A DNA stretch of 64,000 nucleotides, taken from the NCBI GenBank assembly GCA_947503155.1, contig CANNCL010000004.1:124001-188000 (forward strand), read 5' to 3'. Positions within the stretch are counted from its first letter, which is position 1; every line of letters begins with the position of its first letter. A model generated the notes under the pieces. It was not told where the DNA came from. It worked only from the letters and a program-made list of their open reading frames with translations, and did no database searches. This document shows positions 54,506 to 63,473 of the stretch, in pieces. The DNA comes from an uncultured Erythrobacter sp. GTDB taxonomy: Bacteria; Pseudomonadota; Alphaproteobacteria; Sphingomonadales; Sphingomonadaceae. A program made the translations under genes and the position numbers.

Positions 54506-55816
54506 TTAATTTCGGCCAATGCTCGCATAGGTAAATCCGGCTGAGCGCATGTCCTCTGGATTGTAGATATTACGCAAATCAATCATCACCGGCGCCGCGA
54601 CAAGCTCTTTCACCCGGTTCAAATCGAGCGCGCGGAAGGCGTCCCATTCGGTCACAATCGTGACCACGTCAGCGCCTTCGATGGCGGTGTATGGGTTATC
54701 GCACATCGTAACATCGGGCATGAGTGGTTTCGCGATCTCCATGCCTTCGGGATCGTATGCCGAAACGATCACGCCCGCATCGGTCAATGTTTGCGCCACT
54801 GCAATAGCGGGCGAATCGCGCATATCATCGGTGTTGGGTTTGAATGTCAGACCCAGCAACGCCGCTTTCTTGCCGCGCGCGTTTTCCGCGCCGCCCAATG
54901 CATCAAGCACTTTGCGGCCCATCGCGCGTTTGCGGCTTTCATTGGTTTTTACAACGGCTTCTACGATGCGGGTCGGGCTGTCGTAATCCTCTGCGGTTTT
55001 CAGCAAAGCGAGCGTGTCTTTAGGAAAGCATGATCCGCCATATCCGGGGCCAGCATGGAGGAATTTGGAGCCGATGCGGTTGTCCATTCCGATCCCCCGG
55101 CTGACATCCTGCACATTCGCGCCGACTTTTTCGCAAAGGTCCGCCATTTCATTAATGAAGGTGATCTTGGTCGCGAGAAAAGCGTTGGCGGCGTATTTGA
55201 TCAGTTCGCTGGTGCGGCGTTCGGTGAACAAAATGGGCGATTCATTTAAGAACAGCGGGCGATACACTTCGTGCATCACATCGCGGCCAAAATCGTCCTC
55301 TGCCCCGATCACGATCCGGTCAGGATGTTTGAAATCGCCAATCGCTGCGCCTTCGCGCAGGAATTCGGGATTGGAGACGACTGAGAATTTATGCGTCGTA
55401 CCGCTATCCTTGAGGATGCGTTCAACCTCGTCTCCGGTGCCAACTGGTACGGTTGATTTGGTCACGACAACGGCGTCGTTGGCCAGGCTCTCACCGACTT
55501 CTTCGGCGACTGCGTAAACGAACGAAAGATCCGCATGGCCATCGCCGCGGCGGCTTGGTGTGCCGACCGCAATGAAGATGGCGGCGGCGTCCTTGATCCC
55601 TTCGGCTAAAGAAGTGGTGAATGACAGGCGGCCCGCCTTCACATTGCTTTCGACCAGCGCATCAAGGCCCGGCTCATAAATCGGCATCACACCTTCGTGC
55701 AGCCGGTCAATTTTGCTTTGATCTTTGTCGATGCAAACAACGTCATGGCCGAAATCGGCGAAACAAGCGCCCGATACCAGCCCGACGTAACCCGAACCCA
55801 CCATTGCAATTTTCAT
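54506..55816 (-). CDS. ugd: UDP-glucose 6-dehydrogenase
   Basis: 436 residues. The N-terminal NAD fold has GSGYVGLVSGACFADFGH (about 7-24) and the C-terminal UDP-binding domain follows. The catalytic Cys is in GPGYGGSCFPKD (about residue 260), with FLATKITFINE in the middle domain. It oxidises UDP-glucose twice to UDP-glucuronate for surface polysaccharides. It stands alone with its own terminator, between the autotransporter and a phosphatase gene. Confidence 0.95.
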   Translation of the reverse strand: MKIAMVGSGYVGLVSGACFADFGHDVVCIDKDQSKIDRLHEGVMPIYEPGLDALVESNVKAGRLSFTTSLAEGIKDAAAIFIAVGTPSRRGDGHADLSFVYAVAEEVGESLANDAVVVTKSTVPVGTGDEVERILKDSGTTHKFSVVSNPEFLREGAAIGDFKHPDRIVIGAEDDFGRDVMHEVYRPLFLNESPILFTERRTSELIKYAANAFLATKITFINEMADLCEKVGANVQDVSRGIGMDNRIGSKFLHAGPGYGGSCFPKDTLALLKTAEDYDSPTRIVEAVVKTNESRKRAMGRKVLDALGGAENARGKKAALLGLTFKPNTDDMRDSPAIAVAQTLTDAGVIVSAYDPEGMEIAKPLMPDVTMCDNPYTAIEGADVVTIVTEWDAFRALDLNRVKELVAAPVMIDLRNIYNPEDMRSAGFTYASIGRN

Positions 55817-55912
55817 GGCGTAATGCCCCTAATTCTTCGTTGCGCGCCGATTAGAGATGGAGCGCAAAAATATCGTAAAGATGCGCAGTTTCGCGCTATC
55901 CGTTCACACGCT

Positions 55913-56716
55913 TTAGGCCCGTTCGCCCTGAAAGACTTCTATCGGGCCGCCGTCTGTTTGGCTGGCCTGAAGGATCCGTCTTTGGTCATCTTCGAGCACC
56001 AGCGCCGTAAGCACACCTGAACGAAAAGCGCCAGTATCAATCCCGATCCGGTTGCCGCAATCCATGACCTTGTCAAAGATCGTGTGACCGTGAACGACGA
56101 CCTTATCCAACGGGCCTTCATGGTCCAGAAAACGATCGCGGATCCACAACATATCGCTGCGTTTCTGTTGATCCAAAGGCAGTGCGGGATCGATCCCTGC
56201 ATGCACGAACAGATAATCACCCGCGATGATCATCTCTTCGAAATCGTTCATGTAATCGATGTCTGCTTGCGGGATAAGCTGAGGCATCAAAGCGAACAAT
56301 TCATCGAGGTTCATCGCATTGAATTGTTTGCGTGACAGACCATAGGACAACACCGTTTCGCGCCCGCCATGCTTTAGAAAGTGGCGCAGAACCTCTGGTT
56401 TCTTGAATGAATTGAGGAACATCTCCTCATGATTGCCCGCCAATACGCGGACAGATCGTTTGGCCTGCCAAGCGCGCGTGGCGGCTATCACTCCGGCGCT
56501 TTCCGGCCCGCGATCAACCAAATCACCAAGCAGGATCATGTGAGTATCTGCATCGGGCCGCGATGCGTCATCGTCCTCAATCGCGGTGATCAATGCGTTA
56601 TATAGGTCCAGTCGTCCGTGAATATCGCCGATCACATAATAGCGCGAGCCTGACGGCACCGCAGGCAGCGGAGCCGTAGCGCGGGGGCGAAACATGTTGC
56701 GAAGGGTGTTCAGCAT
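55913..56716 (-). CDS. Metallophosphoesterase, PPP-type phosphatase
   Basis: 267 residues with the PPP motif set: GDIHGRLD (residues ~32-39), LGDLVDRGPES and GNHEEMF, then GHT later. Candidate functions are a serine/threonine protein phosphatase (PrpA-like) or an ApaH-like Np4A hydrolase; sequence cannot decide. The start at 56716 has only a weak ribosome site. It is divergent from the porin gene across a 341-base region. Confidence 0.87.
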   Translation of the reverse strand: MLNTLRNMFRPRATAPLPAVPSGSRYYVIGDIHGRLDLYNALITAIEDDDASRPDADTHMILLGDLVDRGPESAGVIAATRAWQAKRSVRVLAGNHEEMFLNSFKKPEVLRHFLKHGGRETVLSYGLSRKQFNAMNLDELFALMPQLIPQADIDYMNDFEEMIIAGDYLFVHAGIDPALPLDQQKRSDMLWIRDRFLDHEGPLDKVVVHGHTIFDKVMDCGNRIGIDTGAFRSGVLTALVLEDDQRRILQASQTDGGPIEVFQGERA

Positions 56717-57057
56717 GGTTTTTCTTTATTGCGCGGTGAAAAGCGTGTGGTCCAACCTCACCGTTCCAGAATAGAGAGGAAGCAGATCGAAGACTAGTGC
56801 AGGGCAGCGGTGTGCCTTTAGGCGGATCAAGGCTGAACGGCAACTGAGCCGCCCGTGTGAGGCAAAAATCCAACAGTGCCGGGCGTTCATTAAGTCAGTT
56901 GTGAATGCTCCCCGCCCCGCGGCGCACAATTTCTCTTGTGCTGTGCAACATAAGTGTGCACGATTGTTCCACATTCGGACGAGATTGTTCACGAAAAGAC
57001 GCAACCGGACGAATGTGCAGGTGGGACGAAGCAACAACAAACAACAAGGAAGTTGTC
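56717..57057. other. Divergent intergenic region before porin gene
   Basis: 341 bases between the phosphatase gene and the TorF-like gene. An inverted repeat GTGCA/TGCAC at 56943-56961 (9-base spacer) and AT-rich sequence at 56944-57000 suggest the porin promoter lies about 60-110 bases before its start. No small gene is convincing. Confidence 0.5.
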
Positions 57058-57969
57058 ATGCTCACGTCCATCCGCGGCCTTTCGGCCGCAACCCTCTCCG
57101 CTGGTCTGCTCCTATCCGCAGTTCCTGCATTCGCTTCGGAAGTTTCTTCCGAGGTTCCTGCCGCTGATAATACGATCAGTGCAGAATTGATCGCAGCCTC
57201 CGCTGCGCTCGAGAACACGGCTGCCGATGGCAGCGATGTTGTTCTGTCCACCCAAGCCGAACGCACAGGTCAGCCCGTTGATGAAACGGCGGCCAGTGAT
57301 TTTGGCGGCGAAAGCGGCCTCACATTCTCTGCTAACATCGCTTTCACATCCGAATATCGGTTCCGCGGCGTTGATCTGTCCGGCGGCGATTTCGCTGTTC
57401 AGGGCGGCTTTGATATCGGCCATTCCTCTGGCTTTTATGTCGGAACTTGGGCGTCGAATCTTGATGAACAGACCGTCGGCTTTGGCTCCACAGAACTTGA
57501 TCTCTATGGCGGGTGGAGCGGCGATCTAACCGACGGGATCACCGCCGATATTGGCGTTATCGGATATCTTTATCCCGATGCGCCTGCCGCAGCGGGACCG
57601 ACCGACTATGTTGAATTCTATGGCTCTCTTACCGGTTCAATCGGTCCCGCATCACTGACCGGCGGTGTCGCCTATGCGCCGGATCAAGATTCGCTCGGCA
57701 GTACGGATAATCTTTATCTCTACACCGATCTTGGCATCGGCATTCCTGATACGCCGATCACCATTAACGGTCACATTGGTTACACCGATGGCTTTCTGAC
57801 CTTTACTGGCGACAGCAAAGCGTTTGATTGGTCAATCGGCGCCGATGTAGCGGCAGGGCCGGTGACTTTCACAGTCGCTTATGTCGGTGTTGAAGGTGAC
57901 GCTCTGATTGACCCAGCTGGCACGTTCACTGACGATGCGGTCGTCTTGACCGTCGCGGCTAGTTTTTAA
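57058..57969 (+). CDS. TorF-family putative porin
   Basis: 303 residues. A signal peptide ending about PAFASEV is followed by a Thr/Ala/Ser-rich linker and a beta-barrel of the TIGR02001/TorF type: SANIAFTSEYRFRGVDLSGG near 98 and repeated short strand pairs (YVGTWASNLDE, DLYGGWSGDL). It ends with VVLTVAASF, an aromatic C-terminal residue. The start at 57058 has AAGGA 7 bases upstream; an in-frame start 153 bases earlier is unlikely. Probably an outer-membrane channel. A terminator follows. Confidence 0.88.
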   Translation: MLTSIRGLSAATLSAGLLLSAVPAFASEVSSEVPAADNTISAELIAASAALENTAADGSDVVLSTQAERTGQPVDETAASDFGGESGLTFSANIAFTSEYRFRGVDLSGGDFAVQGGFDIGHSSGFYVGTWASNLDEQTVGFGSTELDLYGGWSGDLTDGITADIGVIGYLYPDAPAAAGPTDYVEFYGSLTGSIGPASLTGGVAYAPDQDSLGSTDNLYLYTDLGIGIPDTPITINGHIGYTDGFLTFTGDSKAFDWSIGADVAAGPVTFTVAYVGVEGDALIDPAGTFTDDAVVLTVAASF

Positions 57970-58014
57970 GCTACGGCCAGTTTTTTGGCGCGTATCGCGC
58001 GATCAAGCAGGAAG

Positions 58015-58053
58015 AAAAGGGGCGCGGGACCGAGTTGGTCTCGCGCCTTTTTC
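58015..58053 (+). terminator. Terminator after porin gene
   Basis: Stem AAAAGGGGCGCGGGACC pairs, with G-U wobbles, with GGTCTCGCGCCTTTTT around a GAGTT loop. It is a rho-independent type ending in TTTTTC, 46 bases after the porin stop. Confidence 0.8.
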
Positions 58054-58130
58054 GGTATGCGCGCTGTGCTTGCTTGCTCTTGCGGCTCGCCGCGCTCTCT
58101 CTTAGCTAGGCCAGCACAAGGAGCACCCAA

Positions 58131-58568
58131 ATGACCAAATTTCTCCATTCCATGATCCGCATCACCGACCCGCAGGCGACGGTCGATTTCTTCAAGTTGA
58201 TCGGGTTGGAAGAGGTCCGCCGTTTTGATGTTGAAGCGGGGCGTTTTACCCTGATCTTCCTCGCCGCGCCGGGAGAAGAAGGCGTGGCTGAGGTTGAGCT
58301 GACGCATAATTGGCCCCCCGAAGATGGCAGCGCGCCTGAAACCTATGATGGCGGGCGCAATTTCGGGCACCTCGCATACCGGGTCGACAATATTTATGAG
58401 ACCTGCCAGCGGATTGCCGATGCCGGGCACATCATCCACCGCCCGCCGCGCGATGGGCACATGGCTTTTGTTAAATCACCCGACGGCATTTCAGTTGAGC
58501 TGCTTCAAGACGGTAACCTTGAACCGCAAGAGCCGTGGGCCAGCATGGAAAACACCGGAAGCTGGTAA
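58131..58568 (+). CDS. gloA: Lactoylglutathione lyase (glyoxalase I)
   Basis: 145 residues. The two beta-alpha-beta-beta-beta modules carry the metal ligands: His6 (KFLHSMIRI), Glu in AEVELTHNW, His in FGHLAYRV and Glu in ISVELLQDG. It isomerises the methylglyoxal-glutathione hemithioacetal to lactoylglutathione. Ribosome site AAGGAGCACCCAA precedes the ATG. Stands alone between the porin and nhaA. Confidence 0.95.
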   Translation: MTKFLHSMIRITDPQATVDFFKLIGLEEVRRFDVEAGRFTLIFLAAPGEEGVAEVELTHNWPPEDGSAPETYDGGRNFGHLAYRVDNIYETCQRIADAGHIIHRPPRDGHMAFVKSPDGISVELLQDGNLEPQEPWASMENTGSW

Positions 58569-58625
58569 ACCCAGCCGATAAACAACCCCAGCTGTAACAT
58601 TTAAGGCCGATTGTCTGATGACCAA

Positions 58626-59870
58626 TCAGGCGGCGCTTGGCGTGCTGCCTTGGTCATCGCAATCGGCATCGGGGTGGTTCGTCGTCATGCGCAGAACCAC
58701 AAATCCCATAATTGCCGAAATCGCCGACCCGGTCAGGATCCCGATCTTGGCGCTGTTGATCATTTCCTGATCGCTAAAGGCCAGCAATCCGATAAACAGG
58801 CTCATGGTAAAGCCGATGCCGCACAGGATCGAAATGCCCCAAATTTCCGCCCAGCTCGCATTTTCGGGTCGCGGCGCAAATCCGGTTTTGTCACAGATAA
58901 ACACTGTGGTGAAAATGCCCAATTGCTTGCCGACAACCAGACCCGCGGCAACCGCCAGCGGCAAGGGTTCAAGCAAATCAGCAACGCCCATTCCGGCCAA
59001 AGACACACCGGCATTGGCAAAACCAAACACAGGCACCACCAAATAGGCACTCCAAGGCGCAAGCCCATGTTCCAATTTCTCAAGCATGGAATTGCCATCC
59101 CGGCGGTGCAGCGGGATCGTTAGAGCGGCCAGAACACCCGCAATCGTGGCATGAATACCGGTGTTGAGCACGCAGAACCACAGCGCAATCGCGAGCAGGA
59201 TATAGGGCCAGAATACGCTGACCCGCGCTCGGTTCATTGCAATCATCACGCCCAATACTGCCGCCGATGCGCCCATCCACATCAGGAATGATGTCATGGA
59301 TTCGATCTCTGTATAAAACAGCGCGATCACCAGAACTGCGCCGATGTCATCGACAATCGCGACGGTCAAAAGGAACAAGCGCAGCGACGCAGGCACCCGG
59401 TTGCCGAGCAGGCCCAGTACGCCCATCGCAAAGGCAATATCTGTCGCCGCCGGGATCGCCCAGCCGCGCGTATATTCGCCGCCGCCCGACACCAGCATGT
59501 AAACGATTGCGGGCACAGCCATGCCCGCCGCCGCAGCCACCATTGGCAATCGCCGCGCTGCAGGATCGGCCAATTGCCCCTGTACCATTTCGCGTTTCAC
59601 TTCGAGGCCGACGACAAAGAAGAACACCGCCATCAGGCCGTCATTGACGACATAGTGCAGCGAGCTCAGCTTGGGATGCGGATACCATCCAAATTTGCCG
59701 TTGATCAGCGCGTCATATTCGCCCGCAAACGCGGAATTTGCCGCCAACATCGCAGCCGCCGCGACCAAGATCAGCAGCACCCCCGCTGATGCATCCCCAA
59801 CAAACAAAGCGCGCACAGGCGCAAAGAGACGGCGCAGCGGCGCGGCGGAGGTGTTTTGCGGATCGGACAT
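58626..59870 (-). CDS. nhaA: Na+/H+ antiporter NhaA
   Basis: 414 residues with about 11-12 membrane helices. The key antiport aspartate pair is in VAIVDDIGAVLVIALFY, and the N-terminal region has FFFVVGLEVKREMVQGQL (helix 2). It exports Na+ at alkaline pH or high salt, fitting a marine habitat. The start at 59870 (MSDPQNTS) has a GGAAGG-type site 8 bases upstream; the frame extends 31 codons further without support. Converges with gloA. Confidence 0.95.
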   Translation of the reverse strand: MSDPQNTSAAPLRRLFAPVRALFVGDASAGVLLILVAAAAMLAANSAFAGEYDALINGKFGWYPHPKLSSLHYVVNDGLMAVFFFVVGLEVKREMVQGQLADPAARRLPMVAAAAGMAVPAIVYMLVSGGGEYTRGWAIPAATDIAFAMGVLGLLGNRVPASLRLFLLTVAIVDDIGAVLVIALFYTEIESMTSFLMWMGASAAVLGVMIAMNRARVSVFWPYILLAIALWFCVLNTGIHATIAGVLAALTIPLHRRDGNSMLEKLEHGLAPWSAYLVVPVFGFANAGVSLAGMGVADLLEPLPLAVAAGLVVGKQLGIFTTVFICDKTGFAPRPENASWAEIWGISILCGIGFTMSLFIGLLAFSDQEMINSAKIGILTGSAISAIMGFVVLRMTTNHPDADCDDQGSTPSAA

Positions 59871-59975
59871 AATGCGACCTTCCCTTTCAGAAAAGTTACA
59901 GTGGTTGCAAGGTTTATCACCCCGCGTTAGTCTGATTTTTGTAATGGGGGAGACGGGTCGCATTGTCTTTTACTG

Positions 59976-61293
59976 ATGTCGTTTATTGATTGGGATGTCT
60001 GGCAATGGCTGGCCGTGTTCCAGCATGAGCTGCTGCTGTTCGCCGGTGTGTTCTTTTTAATCGGGGCGCTGGATGATCTGGCGGTCGATTTGCTTTGGCT
60101 ATGGCTGAAGGTGACGGGCCGCGCGCAGACACCGATTGTTCAGCGCCGCGAATTGCAGAACCGCACCTTGCATGGCCGCGCCGCTATTTTCGTTCCGGCA
60201 TGGCAAGAAGATGAAGTCATAGATCAGACAATCGCGCATCTACTCAGCGCGTGGCCGCAAGATGCGCTGCGTCTATATGTCGGGATCTACCGCAATGATC
60301 CTGCGACGTTGGAAGCCGCCATGCGCGGCGCAAGCGGTGATCCGCGCCTTAGATTGGTGATCCATAATCGCAACGGACCGAGTACAAAAGCCGATTGCCT
60401 CAACCGCTTGTACGAGGCGATGTGCGCAGATGAACAGCGCAGCGGAATACCTTTCGCCTGCGTCATCTTTCACGATGCCGAAGACATGGTCGACCCCGCC
60501 GGTCTTGGTCTGCTTGATCATGCGATTGCAAGCGGAGCGGATTTTGCGCAATTGCCGGTCGAGCCATTGCCGCAAGGCGCTCGGTACATTGTGCAAGGCG
60601 CATGAAGATGGCAGCCCGTTTGAACGGGAATCGCTCACCGAAGATTATGAACTCGGCCTCTCAATAGCGGAAGGCGGCGGGACATGCCGGTTTGTGCGGG
60701 CGCGGGGAGAGGACGATCTGCTGATCGCGACGCGCGCCTATTTCCCATCACGGCTCGATCATATTGTGCGGCAGAAAACACGGTGGGTTCACGGGATCGC
60801 GCTTCAAGGGTGGGATCGGACGGGGTGGTCTGGCGGCATCATCGAAAGCTGGATGCGGGCGCGGGATCGGCGCGGACCGCTTACGGCACTGGTGTTGATG
60901 CTGGGCTATACATTGCTGGCGCTGACGCTGGTTATTTCAGCGGCGGTCTCGTTCGGACTGGCTGAGCCAACCGCGCTCAGCCCGGGTTTGATCACTTTGC
61001 TGATCGTCAATCTGGGGTTCTTTATCTGGCGGGTCGTTTTTCGGTTTGCCTTCACCGCGCGCAATTATGGTATTGTAGAAGGCGTGTTCGCAGTGCTCCG
61101 CATTCCTGTCACGAATGTGGTTGCAATCATGGCCGGACGGCGCGCCGTTGCTGCTTATTCGCGGACATTTTTCGGCCGCGGGATTGAATGGGATAAAACG
61201 CCCCATAGCCGCCATCCCGCGCGGCTTGAGAGGGCGAGCAATGGTCCTCCAATTACCGCCAATGGTATGCAGCTCACGGCAATCGGGTCATGA
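59976..61293 (+). pseudogene. NfrB-like membrane glycosyltransferase, disrupted by internal deletion
   Basis: Two overlapping frames belong to one gene. Frame 1 (59976-60605) encodes an N-terminal membrane helix and the GT2 catalytic half (FVPAWQEDEVIDQTI, FHDAEDMVDP) to LPVEPLPQ. Frame 2 resumes at RKALGTLCKAHEDG and continues SLTEDYELGLSI, a QKTRWVHGIALQGWD acceptor-site motif (QxxRW type) and three C-terminal helices to 61293. Between LPQ and RKALG, family members carry about 40-45 residues (a segment ending GVGxxFSR) that are missing here. CGCAAGG at the joint could serve in both frames, consistent with a microhomology deletion of length 2 modulo 3. In E. coli NfrB acts with NfrA in surface-polysaccharide export. 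Assembly error is a less likely alternative. Confidence 0.75.
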
Positions 61294-62480
61294 GGTCCGC
61301 ACTCGCATCTTCGCAGCAGAACAGCCGGCGCGGCGGGCCGCTCGCAATGTTGGGCCTATTGTTTGTGATTTGGGGCGCCGGTCGCACGATGCTCTGGGAA
61401 AGCCCCTTTCCGATATCGCTGCCTTCTTCTGAAATATTCCTCGCCGAAAGGGCCAGCGTTCACACAAACCAGCCCGCGCCCGCCGAAATCCTGTGGGATG
61501 ACCAAGGCGAAGCGACCGCGCTTCTTACAAACAGGCAGGCATACCGCGGCGCAGATGCCGGATCTTTCGGTGTGAGCGAGCCAATCGGCCAGCAACAGCC
61601 TGCGCGCATTGGGATGTCTTCTGCTGTTGCCGCAGGGCACAGTTTCCTAATGGCGGCGGCATTTAAGGTCGATTGGAGCGATGGTAGGACGGACGCCTCC
61701 GCAGGCGTTGCAGGCGGCAATCAATCACGCGTCAGTCCGGTTGCTCCGCCATTTGCCGATCAATCCGGGGGCGCGGCAAATGACAGCGACCGCTGGTCTC
61801 TCGATGCTTTTGCTTTTTACCGTCAGGGGCCCGGTTCAACTTCGATCTCGCAAGGGCGTGTTCCGGTTTATGGGGCCAGCCAAATTGCCGTGAACTTGCA
61901 ATATCGCATCGATCCCAATTCTCGCCGCGATCCGCGCGCTTATGTCCGCGCCTATCGTGCGTTTGTTCCTGATGCAGAGAACGAAGTGGCCGTTGGACTA
62001 TCGGCGCGCCCTTATGGTCCGGTGCCTGTCCGCGTCGCCGCAGAATTGCGGGCCACAAATAACAGGTTTGGCACTGAAATTCGCCCAGCCGCCTATGCGG
62101 TTACAGAATTACCGGCCGCGCGCTTGCCCTTTGATCTTCGGATGGAGGCGTATGGCGGTGCGGGCTATGTCGGGGGAAGCGCGGACACGGCCTTTGTCGA
62201 TGGCCAAGTGGCGATCACACGCGAAGTGGTCAGTTTTGCTGGTCCTCTTGCTGGCTCCGGTAACAATGCGAGCGATCAGCGCATTCGCCTCAGCTTTGGC
62301 GGCGGTGCGTGGGGCGGTGCGCAAAAGGATGCAAGCCGGCTCGATGTTGGACCGACTATACGCCTCGACTTGACCCTCGGTGAAGTGCCCGCGCGGTTAT
62401 CGGTCGATTGGCGCGAGCGTGTGGCGGGCGATGCCGCCCCGGAATCCGGTATCGCGGCGACGCTATCGACACGTTTTTGA
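61290..62480 (+). CDS. NfrA-C-terminal-domain-like protein
   Basis: 396 residues. An N-terminal membrane segment (about 20-35, LAMLGLLFVIWGAG) precedes a long low-complexity linker and a C-terminal beta-barrel-like region (about 155-396, SLDAFAFYRQG, YGGAGYVGGSADTAF) resembling the C-terminal domain of phage N4 receptor protein NfrA. E. coli NfrA is far longer, so this is a short form. Its start overlaps the glycosyltransferase stop (ATGA). If the neighbour is truly broken, this gene may be losing its partner. Confidence 0.75.
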   Translation: MRSALASSQQNSRRGGPLAMLGLLFVIWGAGRTMLWESPFPISLPSSEIFLAERASVHTNQPAPAEILWDDQGEATALLTNRQAYRGADAGSFGVSEPIGQQQPARIGMSSAVAAGHSFLMAAAFKVDWSDGRTDASAGVAGGNQSRVSPVAPPFADQSGGAANDSDRWSLDAFAFYRQGPGSTSISQGRVPVYGASQIAVNLQYRIDPNSRRDPRAYVRAYRAFVPDAENEVAVGLSARPYGPVPVRVAAELRATNNRFGTEIRPAAYAVTELPAARLPFDLRMEAYGGAGYVGGSADTAFVDGQVAITREVVSFAGPLAGSGNNASDQRIRLSFGGGAWGGAQKDASRLDVGPTIRLDLTLGEVPARLSVDWRERVAGDAAPESGIAATLSTRF

Positions 62481-62558
62481 ACTCCAATCCCGGATAGGGC
62501 GGGGAACAGATTCACGCACTCACTTCCCAGCCATGCGCCTCTGCGGTAGTCGATCAGT

Positions 62559-63473
62559 ATGGATGTTTATTTGCCCATTGCGAATCTGTCAGTGAACGGA
62601 CTGTTCATTGTGCTGCTTGGCGGGCTAACAGGCGTACTTTCTGGGCTTTTCGGGGTTGGCGGCGGGTTTCTAACCACGCCGCTTTTGATCTTTTACGGCA
62701 TCCCGCCAACCGTTGCGGCGGCATCTGCTGCAACGCAGGTGACGGGCGCAAGCGTATCAGGCGTGATCGCGCATGGTAAGCGTAAGGGCGTCGATTACCG
62801 CATGGGTATGGTTATGGTCGGCGGAGGCGTCATTGGCGCGTTGCTCGGCGCGGTGCTGTTCCGGGTGCTTCAAGCGTTGGGACAGATCGACGTTGTGATC
62901 AGCATTCTTTACGTCGTCCTGCTGGGGACAATCGGATCTTTGATGATGCGAGAGGCGCTGGATGCGTTGCTGCCCAACCGCAAAAAAGGCGACGCGGCAC
63001 CGCGCAAGCGGCGCCATCATCCACTGGTTGCTGGTCTGCCTTACCGGGTTCGGTTCTATGGTTCGGGACTTTATATTTCTCCGATTGCTCCGGCGATTTT
63101 GGGCGTTCTAGTCGGCATTTTGACGATGCTGATGGGGGTTGGCGGCGGATTTATCCTTGTGCCTGCGATGCTGTATATTTTGGGCATGAGCGGCAATGTC
63201 GTGGTGGGCACGTCGCTGTTCCAAATTCTGTTTGTGACAATGGTCACAACCATGACCCATGCGCTCACCACCAAATCGGTCGATATTGTTCTGGCCGGTT
63301 TGCTCTTGCTGGGATCGGTTCTGGGCGCGCAGTTCGGGACGCAGATCGCGATGAAGGCACGGCCAGAGGTTTTGCGGATGGTGCTGGCAGGGATCGTGAT
63401 CCTTGTGGCGCTGCGGATGCTCTATGGTCTGGGTGTTCAGCCGGATGAGATTTACACGGTCAGCCCGCTATGA
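62559..63473 (+). CDS. TSUP (TauE/SafE) family membrane permease
   Basis: 304 residues with about eight hydrophobic helices. Two repeats of the family signature are visible: GLTGVLSGLFGVGGGFLTTPLLIFYG near 25 and GILTMLMGVGGGFILVPAMLYILG near 190. TSUP proteins move sulfite, sulfonates or other organic anions. It overlaps the next gene by 4 bases, a TSUP-TIGR02186 pair common in alphaproteobacteria. Substrate unknown. Confidence 0.93.
   Translation: MDVYLPIANLSVNGLFIVLLGGLTGVLSGLFGVGGGFLTTPLLIFYGIPPTVAAASAATQVTGASVSGVIAHGKRKGVDYRMGMVMVGGGVIGALLGAVLFRVLQALGQIDVVISILYVVLLGTIGSLMMREALDALLPNRKKGDAAPRKRRHHPLVAGLPYRVRFYGSGLYISPIAPAILGVLVGILTMLMGVGGGFILVPAMLYILGMSGNVVVGTSLFQILFVTMVTTMTHALTTKSVDIVLAGLLLLGSVLGAQFGTQIAMKARPEVLRMVLAGIVILVALRMLYGLGVQPDEIYTVSPL

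Noticed and set aside
60430..61293. Second glycosyltransferase frame as an independent gene
   Set aside because: Its first ~50 residues are a shadow of the upstream frame, it has no suitable start or ribosome site, and it holds only the C-terminal half of a GT2 protein.
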